Positions 1 through 7,482 of a stretch of 11,086 nucleotides of DNA are shown here, piece after piece. Position 1 is the stretch's first letter. The number at the start of each line of letters is the position of its first letter. Origin of the DNA: an uncultured Clostridium sp. (GTDB lineage: Bacteria > Bacillota > Clostridia > Clostridiales > Clostridiaceae); assembly GCA_934777095.1 (NCBI GenBank), contig CAKVNP010000037.1, positions 1-11,086 on the forward strand, in the 5' to 3' direction. Made by a program: the position numbers and the translations under genes. Below the pieces are notes generated by a model. It saw only the letters and a program-made list of their open reading frames with translations, ran no database searches and was not told where the DNA came from.

Positions 1-11
1 CTTCTTTCTAT

Positions 12-845
12 TTATTCTTGTATCCAAGATGAAAAGGCAGTTTCATAATTATTTTCTTTATTAGCTTCTACATAGTTATAAAATGCATCTAAAAAATAAG
101 CTCTATTGCTATCATCAGTTAAAACTATACCACCCATATTTACCTGATAGGTAAGTATCTGTTCTAATGATAAATTAGTTGTATTATTCATAATTTGATA
201 TAATACCATAAAAGTAGTGGTTCTTCCTTCACCAGTATCACAATGAAAATGAAGATGAGTAGCAGGATCTTTAGTTTTAATAAACTGTACAAATTCATCA
301 ATTACTAAAGGAGAAGGAATACCTGCGTCTTTTACAGCTAGTCTTAAGTATTTTAGACCGTTAGAAGTAACTAAATTATCTTCGTTGCTTACTGAAGATA
401 CAGTAACAGTATCTAGTTTTTTTCCTAGTTTATCATAAATATTTAATGAACTATTAATTTTTATTGCTTTTAATAATGAATTTTCTGTAGAAATAACTTC
501 TGTTGAAGTTAGTCCATTATTTAAATCTTTATCACGGTCATAAAAGCTGATAGCTAAATCATTGACGAATCCATGAGACTCCTGTCTTAAATCTACAATA
601 TAAATATTTTCTTTATTAATTGCTGATTTTAGAGGAGCAACCTGTTCTGGTGTAAATTGAGCGCTGCCTGATATATTTAATGTTGTGATGTTTCTGAAGC
701 GATCAGGTAGAGGTTTTTTAGAATCGCTATCTAATACTATTAGTGTGTTGTTATTATTAATAAAAGGAATTGCAGAAAATAATGGCAGAGAAATTGCAAG
801 AAAAATAATAGAAGCCAATAATTTTTTTATTAATGAAATATTCAT
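12..845 (-). CDS. Secreted PTP-like cysteine phosphatase (phytase / myo-inositol phosphatase family)
   Basis: This 277-residue protein carries the cysteine phosphatase signature HCDTGEGRTTT, with nucleophile Cys202 and phosphate-binding Arg208. The HCxxGxGRT form with a following TT is typical of PTP-like myo-inositol hexakisphosphate phosphatases (Selenomonas PhyA type). A second family motif, RQESHGF, lies at about residues 87-93, and Asp173 in the KDAGIPSP stretch is the likely general acid. The N-terminus (MNISLIKKLL then a hydrophobic run ending in LFSA) reads as a Sec signal peptide without a lipobox Cys, so the enzyme is probably exported. The start at 845 is chosen because AAGGAGG (plus-strand 852-858) lies 6 bases upstream. 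An in-frame ATG 13 codons earlier has no such site and would bury the signal peptide. The family removes phosphates from inositol phosphates; phytate as the actual substrate is inferred. It is transcribed divergently from the next gene. Confidence 0.85.
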   Translation of the reverse strand: MNISLIKKLLASIIFLAISLPLFSAIPFINNNNTLIVLDSDSKKPLPDRFRNITTLNISGSAQFTPEQVAPLKSAINKENIYIVDLRQESHGFVNDLAISFYDRDKDLNNGLTSTEVISTENSLLKAIKINSSLNIYDKLGKKLDTVTVSSVSNEDNLVTSNGLKYLRLAVKDAGIPSPLVIDEFVQFIKTKDPATHLHFHCDTGEGRTTTFMVLYQIMNNTTNLSLEQILTYQVNMGGIVLTDDSNRAYFLDAFYNYVEANKENNYETAFSSWIQE

Positions 846-979
846 TAGTAACCTCCTTGATAATGTATAATTAATCAACTTCACTATGATTTAGTTTGTA
901 CAAAAAAAATATTAATATTCTTATAGTTAGATTAAACTATTAAAAATTGGAAAATATTATAAGTGAAGAGGTGTAAAAT

Positions 980-1225
980 ATGGGATTTATACAAACTCAA
1001 ATATTAATATTTGCAACAATAATTATTGCTTCATTACTAGCAGGCAAAAAGGGTGCAGTTATGTCTATAGCTGTTTGGCTTGTGGAAACTATTATAGTAA
1101 TAAAAGTAAATAATTTATCTTATGTACAGATGATAACAGTAAGTCTCGCTTTTCAATTAGGGATTATTATTGGAGTTGCTAGAGATTTTATCATGAAAAA
1201 AATCAAAGGAAAAAGTAACGGGTAA
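980..1225 (+). CDS. Small hypothetical membrane protein
   Basis: This 81-residue protein is not recognised as any family. It is mostly hydrophobic, with likely membrane segments near residues 6-21, 27-42 and 50-67, and a basic C-terminal tail (MKKIKGKSNG) that probably faces the cytoplasm. GAGGTG lies 7 bases before the ATG, a good ribosome binding site, which supports a real gene. It is divergent from the phosphatase and lies about 140 bases upstream of the SASP gene. No clear terminator follows: the small GTAAAT/ATTTAC hairpin at 1222-1238 lacks a T-tract, so read-through into the SASP leader is possible. No function is proposed. Confidence 0.65.
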   Translation: MGFIQTQILIFATIIIASLLAGKKGAVMSIAVWLVETIIVIKVNNLSYVQMITVSLAFQLGIIIGVARDFIMKKIKGKSNG

Positions 1226-1363
1226 ATCCAAAATTTACTTGTAATATAAAAGCCATGTCGGGATAAAATAATAGTGTAGACAGGGGAGATTCAATAAAAT
1301 CAGAAATGATTTGATTTGCTTGGAAGCTGTTTACTAGACCAATAGCCAAAGGAGGAATCTGTA

Positions 1364-1546
1364 ATGTCAAAAGCATTAGTTCCAGAAGCAAAGCAAGGTT
1401 TAAACGCATTCAAGAACGAAGTAGCAAGAGAAATAGGAGTTCCATTTAGAGAATACAATGGAGACCTTACTTCAAGACAATGTGGTTCCGTTGGTGGTGA
1501 AATGGTTAAAAGAATGGTAGAGCAATATGAAAGTGGGTTAAAGTAA
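1364..1546 (+). CDS. Alpha/beta-type small acid-soluble spore protein
   Basis: This 60-residue protein contains the two family blocks: KNEVAREIGV (residues 17-26), which covers the usual germination-protease cleavage region, and LTSRQCGSVGGEMVKRMVEQ (35-54), the conserved DNA-binding block. Family members saturate spore DNA, convert it to an A-like form, and protect it from UV, heat and chemicals. They are degraded by Gpr on germination. AAAGGAGG lies about 8 bases before the ATG, and a strong terminator follows at 1645. Position 40 is Cys where the family usually has Asn (xNGSVGG). Expression in the forespore under sigma-G is expected from the family, but I could not find a convincing sigma-G promoter in the 138-base leader. 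That leader does contain a small AAATCA/TGATTT hairpin at 1297-1312. Confidence 0.95.
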   Translation: MSKALVPEAKQGLNAFKNEVAREIGVPFREYNGDLTSRQCGSVGGEMVKRMVEQYESGLK

Positions 1547-1590
1547 AGAACCACAACGGAGTAAATTTTTAATGGTCAATGTCTAGGAGG

Positions 1591-1629
1591 ATGATGACTA
1601 TCATGGAAGATTTACCAAAAGCAAATTGA
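1591..1629 (+). CDS. Possible micro-ORF with strong Shine-Dalgarno after the SASP gene
   Basis: A perfect AGGAGG (1585-1590) is followed at once by ATGATGACTATCATG and a short frame ending in TGA. The ATG at 1603 would give MEDLPKAN; the ATGs at 1591 or 1594 would give 11 or 12 residues. Spacing is too short for the first ATGs and rather long (12 bases) for the third. The frame sits between the SASP stop and its terminator, so it would lie on the same mRNA. It may be a translated peptide, a vestige of a second gene, or chance. The unusual strength of the SD in otherwise non-coding sequence is the only evidence. Confidence 0.25.
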   Translation: MMTIMEDLPKAN

Positions 1630-1644
1630 ACTGTCATTCAAAAA

Positions 1645-1681
1645 TGAAGAAGATGCATTTTATGCATCTTCTTTGTTTTTA
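1645..1681 (+). terminator. Intrinsic terminator of the SASP transcript
   Basis: A perfect 12-base stem, AAGAAGATGCAT (1647-1658) with ATGCATCTTCTT (1662-1673), and a TTT loop is followed by TGTTTTT. It separates the spore-protein unit from the SOS-type promoter downstream. Confidence 0.9.
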
Positions 1682-1711
1682 TAAAGAATTACCAATTTAC
1701 CGCTAGAATTA

Positions 1712-1740
1712 TAGATATGGATATATATTTATGCTAAAAT
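1712..1740 (+). promoter_or_regulatory. Candidate sigma-A promoter of the nuclease operon
   Basis: TAGATA (1712-1717) and TAAAAT (1735-1740) are separated by 17 bases, giving 4/6 and 5/6 matches to the sigma-A consensus. Transcription would start near 1747, inside the LexA-type palindrome, a suitable place for repression. Confidence 0.5.
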
Positions 1741-1742
1741 AT

Positions 1743-1754
1743 GAACAAAAGTTC
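1743..1754. promoter_or_regulatory. LexA (SOS) box
   Basis: GAACAAAAGTTC is a perfect GAAC-N4-GTTC palindrome, the core of the Gram-positive LexA/DinR operator (B. subtilis consensus CGAACRNRYGTTYC). It lies 2 bases after the candidate -10 and 17 bases before the ATG of the SbcD/YhaO-like gene. As I recall, yhaO-yhaN of B. subtilis belong to the LexA regulon, which fits. LexA cleavage after DNA damage would then induce this operon. Confidence 0.75.
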
Positions 1755-1771
1755 GTATAGCAGGTGATGAA

Positions 1772-2902
1772 ATGAAAAAGATAAAAATATTACATTGTGC
1801 AGATATTCATTTCGATACTCCTTTTAAAGAGTTGGGGAAAAAACTATCCCAGGTAAGCAAAGAGGAATTACTAGAAGTATTTAAAAAAATAATTAATATA
1901 GTAATAGATGAACAGGTTGATATTCTGCTAATTGCAGGAGATGTATTTGATAATTTTACGGTAAATAAAACCACTCTATATTTTATTGCTAGTCAGCTTT
2001 CTAGAATAAATAATACTCAGGTGTTTATTTCACCAGGAAATCATGATCCGTATAATAGCAGATCTTTTTATGAAATAATGGACTGGCCAGAAAATGTATA
2101 TATTTTTAAAGGTGAGTTAGAAAAAGTAGATTTAGAAGATTTAAACTTAACAGTTTGGGGAGCTGCATTTAATAATCAATATGAAAAGAAAACATTATTT
2201 AGGAATGTTGAGATAGATAATTCAAGAATTAACTTAATGGTTATTCACGGAGAGATAAGTAATAATATTTCAGAAAATATTTATAATCCTATATATCTAG
2301 AAGATATAAAAAAATCTGGTATGGAGTATATAGCAGTAGGCCATCGCCATGAGTTTTCAGGAATAAAAAGAGATGGTAAAACCTTTTATGCATATTCAGG
2401 ATGCCCGCAAGGCAGGGGATTTGATGAAATAGGAGATAAGGGGATTATTATAGGAGATATTGCTAAAGATGAAGTGCATTTAAGTTTTAGACCTATTTGT
2501 AAAAGAAAATATAATACTGTAGAAATTGACATAAGCGGACTAGATACGTATGAAGAAGTCTGTAGTGTAATTCTTAATAGTTTTCCTAAAGATGAAAGAG
2601 AAAATAACTTCTTTAAGATAGTTCTTAAAGGTCAGTTGAAGGAACATTTAATAATTAATGAAGATGTTTTATTAAGTAAATTAAAGGAGCAATTTTATTA
2701 TTTAAAAATAATTAATAATACATCAGTTGAAATAAATATGGATGAATTAGCTAGTGAGTTTTCGGTAAAAGGAAGGTTTGTTTCTAAAATGCTAAAAATA
2801 CTTGCAGATTATCCGGAAGAAGATAAAGAAATTATTAATCTAGCAATAAAGCTTGGTATTCAGTCCCTTTCAGAATCAGAGGTGAAATTAGATGATAATT
2901 AA
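1772..2902 (+). CDS. yhaO: SbcD/Mre11/YhaO-like metallophosphoesterase DNA nuclease
   Basis: This 376-residue protein has every calcineurin-type metallophosphoesterase motif in order: D11xH13, GDVFD (Asp57), GNHD (89-92), His159 in IHGE, and GHRH (190-193). These residues bind the two catalytic manganese ions in the Mre11/SbcD nucleases. The C-terminal third should be the capping and partner-binding region. The next gene encodes the cognate SMC/Rad50-like ATPase, and its start codon lies inside this gene (11-base overlap), so the two are probably translationally coupled and form a complex. The expected role is endo/exonucleolytic processing of DNA ends or hairpins. AGGTGAT precedes the ATG by a few bases. 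A LexA-type box just upstream predicts SOS induction. The YhaO assignment rests mainly on the partner's YhaN-like architecture; plain SbcD is the alternative. Confidence 0.88.
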   Translation: MKKIKILHCADIHFDTPFKELGKKLSQVSKEELLEVFKKIINIVIDEQVDILLIAGDVFDNFTVNKTTLYFIASQLSRINNTQVFISPGNHDPYNSRSFYEIMDWPENVYIFKGELEKVDLEDLNLTVWGAAFNNQYEKKTLFRNVEIDNSRINLMVIHGEISNNISENIYNPIYLEDIKKSGMEYIAVGHRHEFSGIKRDGKTFYAYSGCPQGRGFDEIGDKGIIIGDIAKDEVHLSFRPICKRKYNTVEIDISGLDTYEEVCSVILNSFPKDERENNFFKIVLKGQLKEHLIINEDVLLSKLKEQFYYLKIINNTSVEINMDELASEFSVKGRFVSKMLKILADYPEEDKEIINLAIKLGIQSLSESEVKLDDN

Positions 2903-5576
2903 TAAAATTAAAATAGATTCTTTTGGTGGAATAAAGAATAAATCAATTGATTTTAATGATGGATTGAATTTAATATATGGTGAAAATGAAGCAGGGAAAA
3001 GTACCATTCAAAATTTTATTAAGATATGGCTTTATGGCTTTGCAAATACAAGGATTAAAAGTATTACTGCAAATGAAAGATTAAAATATATGCCTATGAC
3101 AGGTGAAAATATTTCAGGGGAGTTATATGTTTCTCAAGGAAATAAACAGTATATTATCAGGAGGACATTTGCAAAAAATAAAAAGGATGATACAGCTATT
3201 ATTGTAGATGCACTTACTGGTGAAGATATTTTAGATATTAATGCCTATGAGCCAGGGAAAGATATTTTAGGAATAAATAGAGTGACTTTTTCTAATACAT
3301 TATTTATCAGTCAATTAGGAGTTGAAGTAAAAAAAGATAAGGAAGAAGAAATATTAGATAAGATATCCCAGGTATTAGGCGTTGGTGATGGGAATATTAC
3401 TATAGATAAGGCTTTTACTAAACTAGAAACTTATAAAAAGAATATTTCTAATAATAGAAATACAGGGGAACTTAATTTATTAAATCAAAGGTATGCAGAA
3501 TTAGTTAATGAGAGATATGAAGGATACAAGCTTTCAGAGCATAGTATTGAAAATGAAAATGAATTAATAAGACTTAAAAAATTTAGAGAAGATTTAAATA
3601 AAGAAATTGAAAACTTAGAAATCTATAAAAAATATTTGAAAAAATCTAAATTACAAAAGGAATATGAAGAAATAACTGATTATTTAAGAAAAAAGGAAGA
3701 ACTTCAAGAGAAGGAAAAAACAATAAGCAGTGAAATAACATTTAATAGCAGATTATTAACTAATGAATTTATAGGTCAGATTAAGGATGAATATAGCTTA
3801 TATTTAAGTTTACTAGATTTAAAAAATGAAGATGAAGAAAAGCTTCAGCAGAAGAGGGAAAAGTTAAAAGCATACGAAGAAGATGATGAGTTTCAAAGAT
3901 ATTTTAATGCTGGTTCCTCTATACGTAATGAAATAGAAAAAATTAAACTACAAAATGAAAGCTTTAATGAAAAAAAGATTTCAATAAATAAAATTAAGAA
4001 AGAAATAAAAGTTTTAGAGCAGAAAAAACATGAAGGAGAAAAACTGGTTGGTAATGCAATTAAGTTAAAACCTTATAAGGAAGAGCTTCAAAAGGATCTA
4101 AAGGAATATGAAAAGAAGCTAAGTGAACTTAAAAATAAAGCTGAAAATAAAACGGATAAGAAAATAATTATACTGCTTGTTGCAGTAGCTGTCTTTAGTG
4201 GTGTTATCTCAGCTATAGCCGAGCCGCTTGCACTTAAAATATTATTTGCATTAGTTCCTTTTTTTGCTGGTTTAATATATGTATTAAATAAGTATGTCTT
4301 AAAGTCAGGCTCTAATTATAGAATGTACAAATTAAATAAGCAGATAGAAGAAATAGAAGAATCTTTAAATAAATATATGGTTGAAGTTCAAACAACAGAG
4401 TTTAATGAATTATTTAAGAAGTATAATTTATATCTGCAATTTGAAGAGTTTGGAGAAAGAATAAATAAAAAAATAGAGGAAAAAGAATATCAGCTAAATT
4501 ATCTGGCAGAAAACAATTTTAATTTCCAATATGAAAATAATAATGAAAAGATTAAAGAAATTTTAAACAAATACAATTGTAGCAGTCTAGAGGCGCTTTT
4601 AGAAAAAGTGGATTATTATGAAGAAGAAAAAAATAATTACAAAATAATCCAGATACATGTTAATAGTGAAGAAGAAAACCTTGATAAAATTAATGGACAG
4701 TTATTAATTAGGGAAGAAAAAATAAGAGAAAAGCTTGCACAGATAAATAAGGGTGATATTGATATACTTCAGGTTGAAGAAGTTTTATCTTCCTTAAAGG
4801 AAAAAATTAATTTAATGGAAGATATCAAGAGAAGCCTTGAATCAGTAGAGTCAACTTATGAGTTATTAGCTAAAGATAAAAACATAGATAATATTAAAGA
4901 TGAATTAAAAGATATAATAAAGGTTAATTTTAAATATTCTTATGAAAAAGAAGAAGAAATTGACTTAGCTATTAAAGAAAAAACTAATAATCTTCTGAAT
5001 ACAGAGAAAAAAATTAAAGATATACAGTATGAGATAGAAAGCAGGTTTAGTGGTAAAAGAAGAATACCTGAAATTGAAGAAGAAATATTAGAGGTAAAAG
5101 AAAAAATAAATCTAGCAGAGAATAAGCTAAAAGCTAGTGAAATTGCATTAAAAGTACTTAAAGAATCATACGATGAAATAAGGAATAGTTTTGGGCCTAA
5201 GCTAAATAATGAAGTAGCTGATATTTTTTCTTCATTAAGTGGAGGAAGATATTCAGAGGTGATGGTATCTGATAAATACGAAATGAAAGTTAAAAAAGAA
5301 AATGGTCTTTTAAGTTCAGAACATTTAAGTAATGGAGCTAATGATCAGTTGTATTTATCATTAAGGTTAGCATTTATTAGGCTTATTTTTAAAGATAAAG
5401 ATATAGCAGTATTTTTGGATGATGCATTTGTTCAATATGATGATATAAGGACTGAATATATCTTAAAGTATTTAGTTAATGAAAGATTTAAACAAAGTTT
5501 AGTTTTTACTTGCCAAAATAGGGAAAGTTTAATACTTAATAATAACAATATAGGATATAATTATATTAAACTATAA
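2892..5576 (+). CDS. yhaN: SbcC/Rad50/YhaN-like AAA ATPase with central membrane anchor
   Basis: The 894-residue protein starts MIINKIKIDSFGGIKN, typical of Rad50/SbcC-type ATPases. Walker A is GENEAGKST (30-38), the signature motif begins LSNG (812-815), and Walker B is VFLDDAF (Asp843, Asp844). Between them lie two very charged Lys/Glu-rich coiled-coil arms, about 190-420 and 475-770. At the apex, where Rad50 and SbcC carry a CxxC zinc hook, there is no CxxC. Instead two hydrophobic segments (about 425-443 and 447-465, separated by EP) read as a membrane hairpin. That layout matches the YhaN family as I know it. The ATPase heads should bind the upstream nuclease while the coil apex sits in the membrane. 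The ATG is preceded by AGAGGTG and overlaps the end of the nuclease gene. A 35-base gap leads to the MutS-like gene with no promoter or terminator seen, so one operon is likely. Confidence 0.87.
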   Translation: MIINKIKIDSFGGIKNKSIDFNDGLNLIYGENEAGKSTIQNFIKIWLYGFANTRIKSITANERLKYMPMTGENISGELYVSQGNKQYIIRRTFAKNKKDDTAIIVDALTGEDILDINAYEPGKDILGINRVTFSNTLFISQLGVEVKKDKEEEILDKISQVLGVGDGNITIDKAFTKLETYKKNISNNRNTGELNLLNQRYAELVNERYEGYKLSEHSIENENELIRLKKFREDLNKEIENLEIYKKYLKKSKLQKEYEEITDYLRKKEELQEKEKTISSEITFNSRLLTNEFIGQIKDEYSLYLSLLDLKNEDEEKLQQKREKLKAYEEDDEFQRYFNAGSSIRNEIEKIKLQNESFNEKKISINKIKKEIKVLEQKKHEGEKLVGNAIKLKPYKEELQKDLKEYEKKLSELKNKAENKTDKKIIILLVAVAVFSGVISAIAEPLALKILFALVPFFAGLIYVLNKYVLKSGSNYRMYKLNKQIEEIEESLNKYMVEVQTTEFNELFKKYNLYLQFEEFGERINKKIEEKEYQLNYLAENNFNFQYENNNEKIKEILNKYNCSSLEALLEKVDYYEEEKNNYKIIQIHVNSEEENLDKINGQLLIREEKIREKLAQINKGDIDILQVEEVLSSLKEKINLMEDIKRSLESVESTYELLAKDKNIDNIKDELKDIIKVNFKYSYEKEEEIDLAIKEKTNNLLNTEKKIKDIQYEIESRFSGKRRIPEIEEEILEVKEKINLAENKLKASEIALKVLKESYDEIRNSFGPKLNNEVADIFSSLSGGRYSEVMVSDKYEMKVKKENGLLSSEHLSNGANDQLYLSLRLAFIRLIFKDKDIAVFLDDAFVQYDDIRTEYILKYLVNERFKQSLVFTCQNRESLILNNNNIGYNYIKL

Positions 5577-5611
5577 AATTATATAAAGTATAAAGAGTAG
5601 AGGGAAAAGAT

Positions 5612-7405
5612 ATGAAATTTGCTGAAGAATATTATTTAAATAATATAAAACAGGTTAAAGATGAGTTAAGCAGTCTTGAGAAAATACTAAACAGATATGC
5701 AGCATTAAGATTAGCAATTGCAATAGCAGCTATAATCTCAACTTATTATTGCTATAAGAAAGATAATTTTACTTTAGTAGTAGTATCAATTGCGTTTGGA
5801 ATAACTGCTTTTTTAATTGCGGCATTTTTTCATAATAATAAGATAAATGAAAAAAATAAAAAACTGCTGCTTTTAAAATATAATGAAAAAGGAATAATGC
5901 GTATTAATGGGGAATGGAAGAAGTTTGATGATTATGGTAAAGAATATATAGATAAAAAGCATAATTTCACAAATGATTTAGATATTTTCGGTAAAAATTC
6001 GCTATTTCAATGGATAAATATAACTAACAGCCAATTTGGCAGGAATATATTAGCCAAAATGCTTAGACTTGATAATATTCCGTCAATAAATGAAGTAAAA
6101 AATAATCAGGAAGCTATAAAAGAATTAAAGGATAAAAGAGAGTTATGCCAAAATATTTATTTAGAGACCTGTAATGATAAATATTCAGATAAGAATATAG
6201 ATAGGTTTATACAATGGATGAAAGGTGATAAGGTGATTTCATTAACGCCTAAGTATATACCATATTTATTTTTAACAGTAACATATACTATATTATTTTT
6301 TACTATAATCAGAAAAATACCAATAAGTGTACTGGTTTTAGATCTTTTAATCAATTATTTAGTAATTAAAGTTATTACAAGGCAGACTGAGGAAATAGTG
6401 GGCCTTGTGCTTAATAATAAAAGAAAAATTATTCAATATACTAATGTTTTAGCTATCATACAAAAAGAAGAATATATATCTAAAAAGCTTAATACTCTAA
6501 AGGGAAAGCTGGTAAGTGCAAGAAAAAATTCTGTAGAGGAAATGGGTAAGCTTAAGAATATAATAAATTGGCTTGGTGACAGTACAGGAAATGCATATTA
6601 TCTTATTTTAAATCTATTTATGATGTCGGATATATTCATTCTTCATAATTTAGAATTATGGAGAAAGGAAAATGGCCAGGATGTAGAAGAATGGCTTAAT
6701 ATTATGGGAGAATTTGAAGCATTAATCAGTTTATCAAATTTAGCTTTTGAGCATGAACTTTGGAATTATCCTGATGTTACAGATGATTTCAAAATTGAAG
6801 CAATAGAAATAGGCCATCCACTTTTAGGGGAAAGGGCAAAGGTAAATGACTTTAAATTATGTGGGGGAGAAAAAGCAGCTCTTATCACTGGTTCAAATAT
6901 GTCAGGTAAAAGTACATTTTTAAGAACTATTGGCTTTAATATGATTTTAGCCTATCTAGGAGTACCGGTATTTGCTAAGGACTTTAAATGTGGAATTTTT
7001 AATATTTATACTTGTATGAGAACACAAGATGATTTAGAGGAAAATATCTCTTCTTTTTATGCAGAAATATTGAGAATTAAACTTGTAATTGAAGCAGCAA
7101 AAAAAGGAGAAAAAGTATTTTTCCTATTAGATGAGATATTTAAAGGTACCAATTCTAAGGATAGACATCACGGTGCACAGGTATTAATAGAACAATTAGT
7201 AGCAGCTAATGGAAGAGGGCTTGTTTCAACTCATGACTTAGAGTTATGTGATTTAGAAAAAGTACACCCATGGCTAGTTAACTATAATTTTCAAGAATAT
7301 TATAAAGATAATAAGATTAAGTTTGATTATAAGTTAAGAAAAGGTAAAAGTACCACACAAAATGCTAAGTATTTAATGAAAATGGCAGGAATAGATATGG
7401 AATAA
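5612..7405 (+). CDS. Membrane-anchored MutS-family ATPase
   Basis: The C-terminal part of this 597-residue protein (about 390-597) is a MutS-type ABC ATPase: Walker A GSNMSGKST (427-435), Walker B FFLLDE (Asp507, Glu508), and STHD with switch His541. The N-terminal mismatch-recognition domain of MutS1 is absent. Instead there are two hydrophobic segments at about 32-48 and 53-73, and two more at about 216-233 and 236-254, followed by helical lever-like sequence. This is a short MutS paralogue of about 600 residues, not MutS1 or MutS2: no Smr domain follows the ATPase. Homologues are commonly annotated 'DNA mismatch repair protein MutS', but mismatch repair is unlikely given the missing domain. 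The role is unknown; binding of DNA structures at the membrane is an inference. AGAGGG lies about 8 bases before the ATG. It follows the YhaN-like gene by 35 bases and probably shares its SOS control. Confidence 0.85.
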   Translation: MKFAEEYYLNNIKQVKDELSSLEKILNRYAALRLAIAIAAIISTYYCYKKDNFTLVVVSIAFGITAFLIAAFFHNNKINEKNKKLLLLKYNEKGIMRINGEWKKFDDYGKEYIDKKHNFTNDLDIFGKNSLFQWINITNSQFGRNILAKMLRLDNIPSINEVKNNQEAIKELKDKRELCQNIYLETCNDKYSDKNIDRFIQWMKGDKVISLTPKYIPYLFLTVTYTILFFTIIRKIPISVLVLDLLINYLVIKVITRQTEEIVGLVLNNKRKIIQYTNVLAIIQKEEYISKKLNTLKGKLVSARKNSVEEMGKLKNIINWLGDSTGNAYYLILNLFMMSDIFILHNLELWRKENGQDVEEWLNIMGEFEALISLSNLAFEHELWNYPDVTDDFKIEAIEIGHPLLGERAKVNDFKLCGGEKAALITGSNMSGKSTFLRTIGFNMILAYLGVPVFAKDFKCGIFNIYTCMRTQDDLEENISSFYAEILRIKLVIEAAKKGEKVFFLLDEIFKGTNSKDRHHGAQVLIEQLVAANGRGLVSTHDLELCDLEKVHPWLVNYNFQEYYKDNKIKFDYKLRKGKSTTQNAKYLMKMAGIDME

Positions 7406-7407
7406 AA

Positions 7408-7436
7408 TAGATATTATGTAAAAAATGGAGTATAAT
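7408..7436 (+). promoter_or_regulatory. Candidate sigma-A promoter for the exonuclease gene
   Basis: TAGATA (7408-7413), 17 bases, then a perfect TATAAT (7431-7436). The start point would be near 7443, giving a leader of about 40 bases. The -35 matches only 4/6, so this may be a weak internal promoter that separates the exonuclease from the SOS-controlled genes. Confidence 0.45.
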
Positions 7437-7482
7437 ATTTAGAGTGTTTATTTAGTTATTTTATATAAAGGGGGGGAGTAGT

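Noticed and set aside
685..870. Plus-strand open frame within the phosphatase gene
   Set aside because: It is the shadow of the signal-peptide region of the phosphatase and has no independent support.
846..884. Upstream ATG at 884 as the start of the phosphatase gene
   Set aside because: It would add 13 residues before the signal peptide, and the AAGGAGG ribosome binding site is placed for the ATG at 845.
908..919. Palindrome AATATTAATATT in the divergent region as an operator
   Set aside because: A pure A/T palindrome of this length is expected by chance in such AT-rich DNA, and it has no clear relation to a promoter.
1222..1238. Hairpin at the end of the small membrane protein gene as a terminator
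   Set aside because: It has only six A/T-rich base pairs, overlaps the stop codon, and lacks a T-tract.
1226..1363. Sigma-G promoter upstream of the SASP gene
   Set aside because: It is expected from the family, but no pair of GHATR-type -35 and CATNHTA-type -10 at proper spacing could be found.
1203..1554. Minus-strand open frames across the SASP gene
   Set aside because: They are antisense to a certain gene and its leader, have no family features, and look like chance open frames.
6157..6354. Minus-strand open frame within the MutS-like gene
   Set aside because: It is the complement of the membrane-segment coding region; its hydrophobic look comes from composition.
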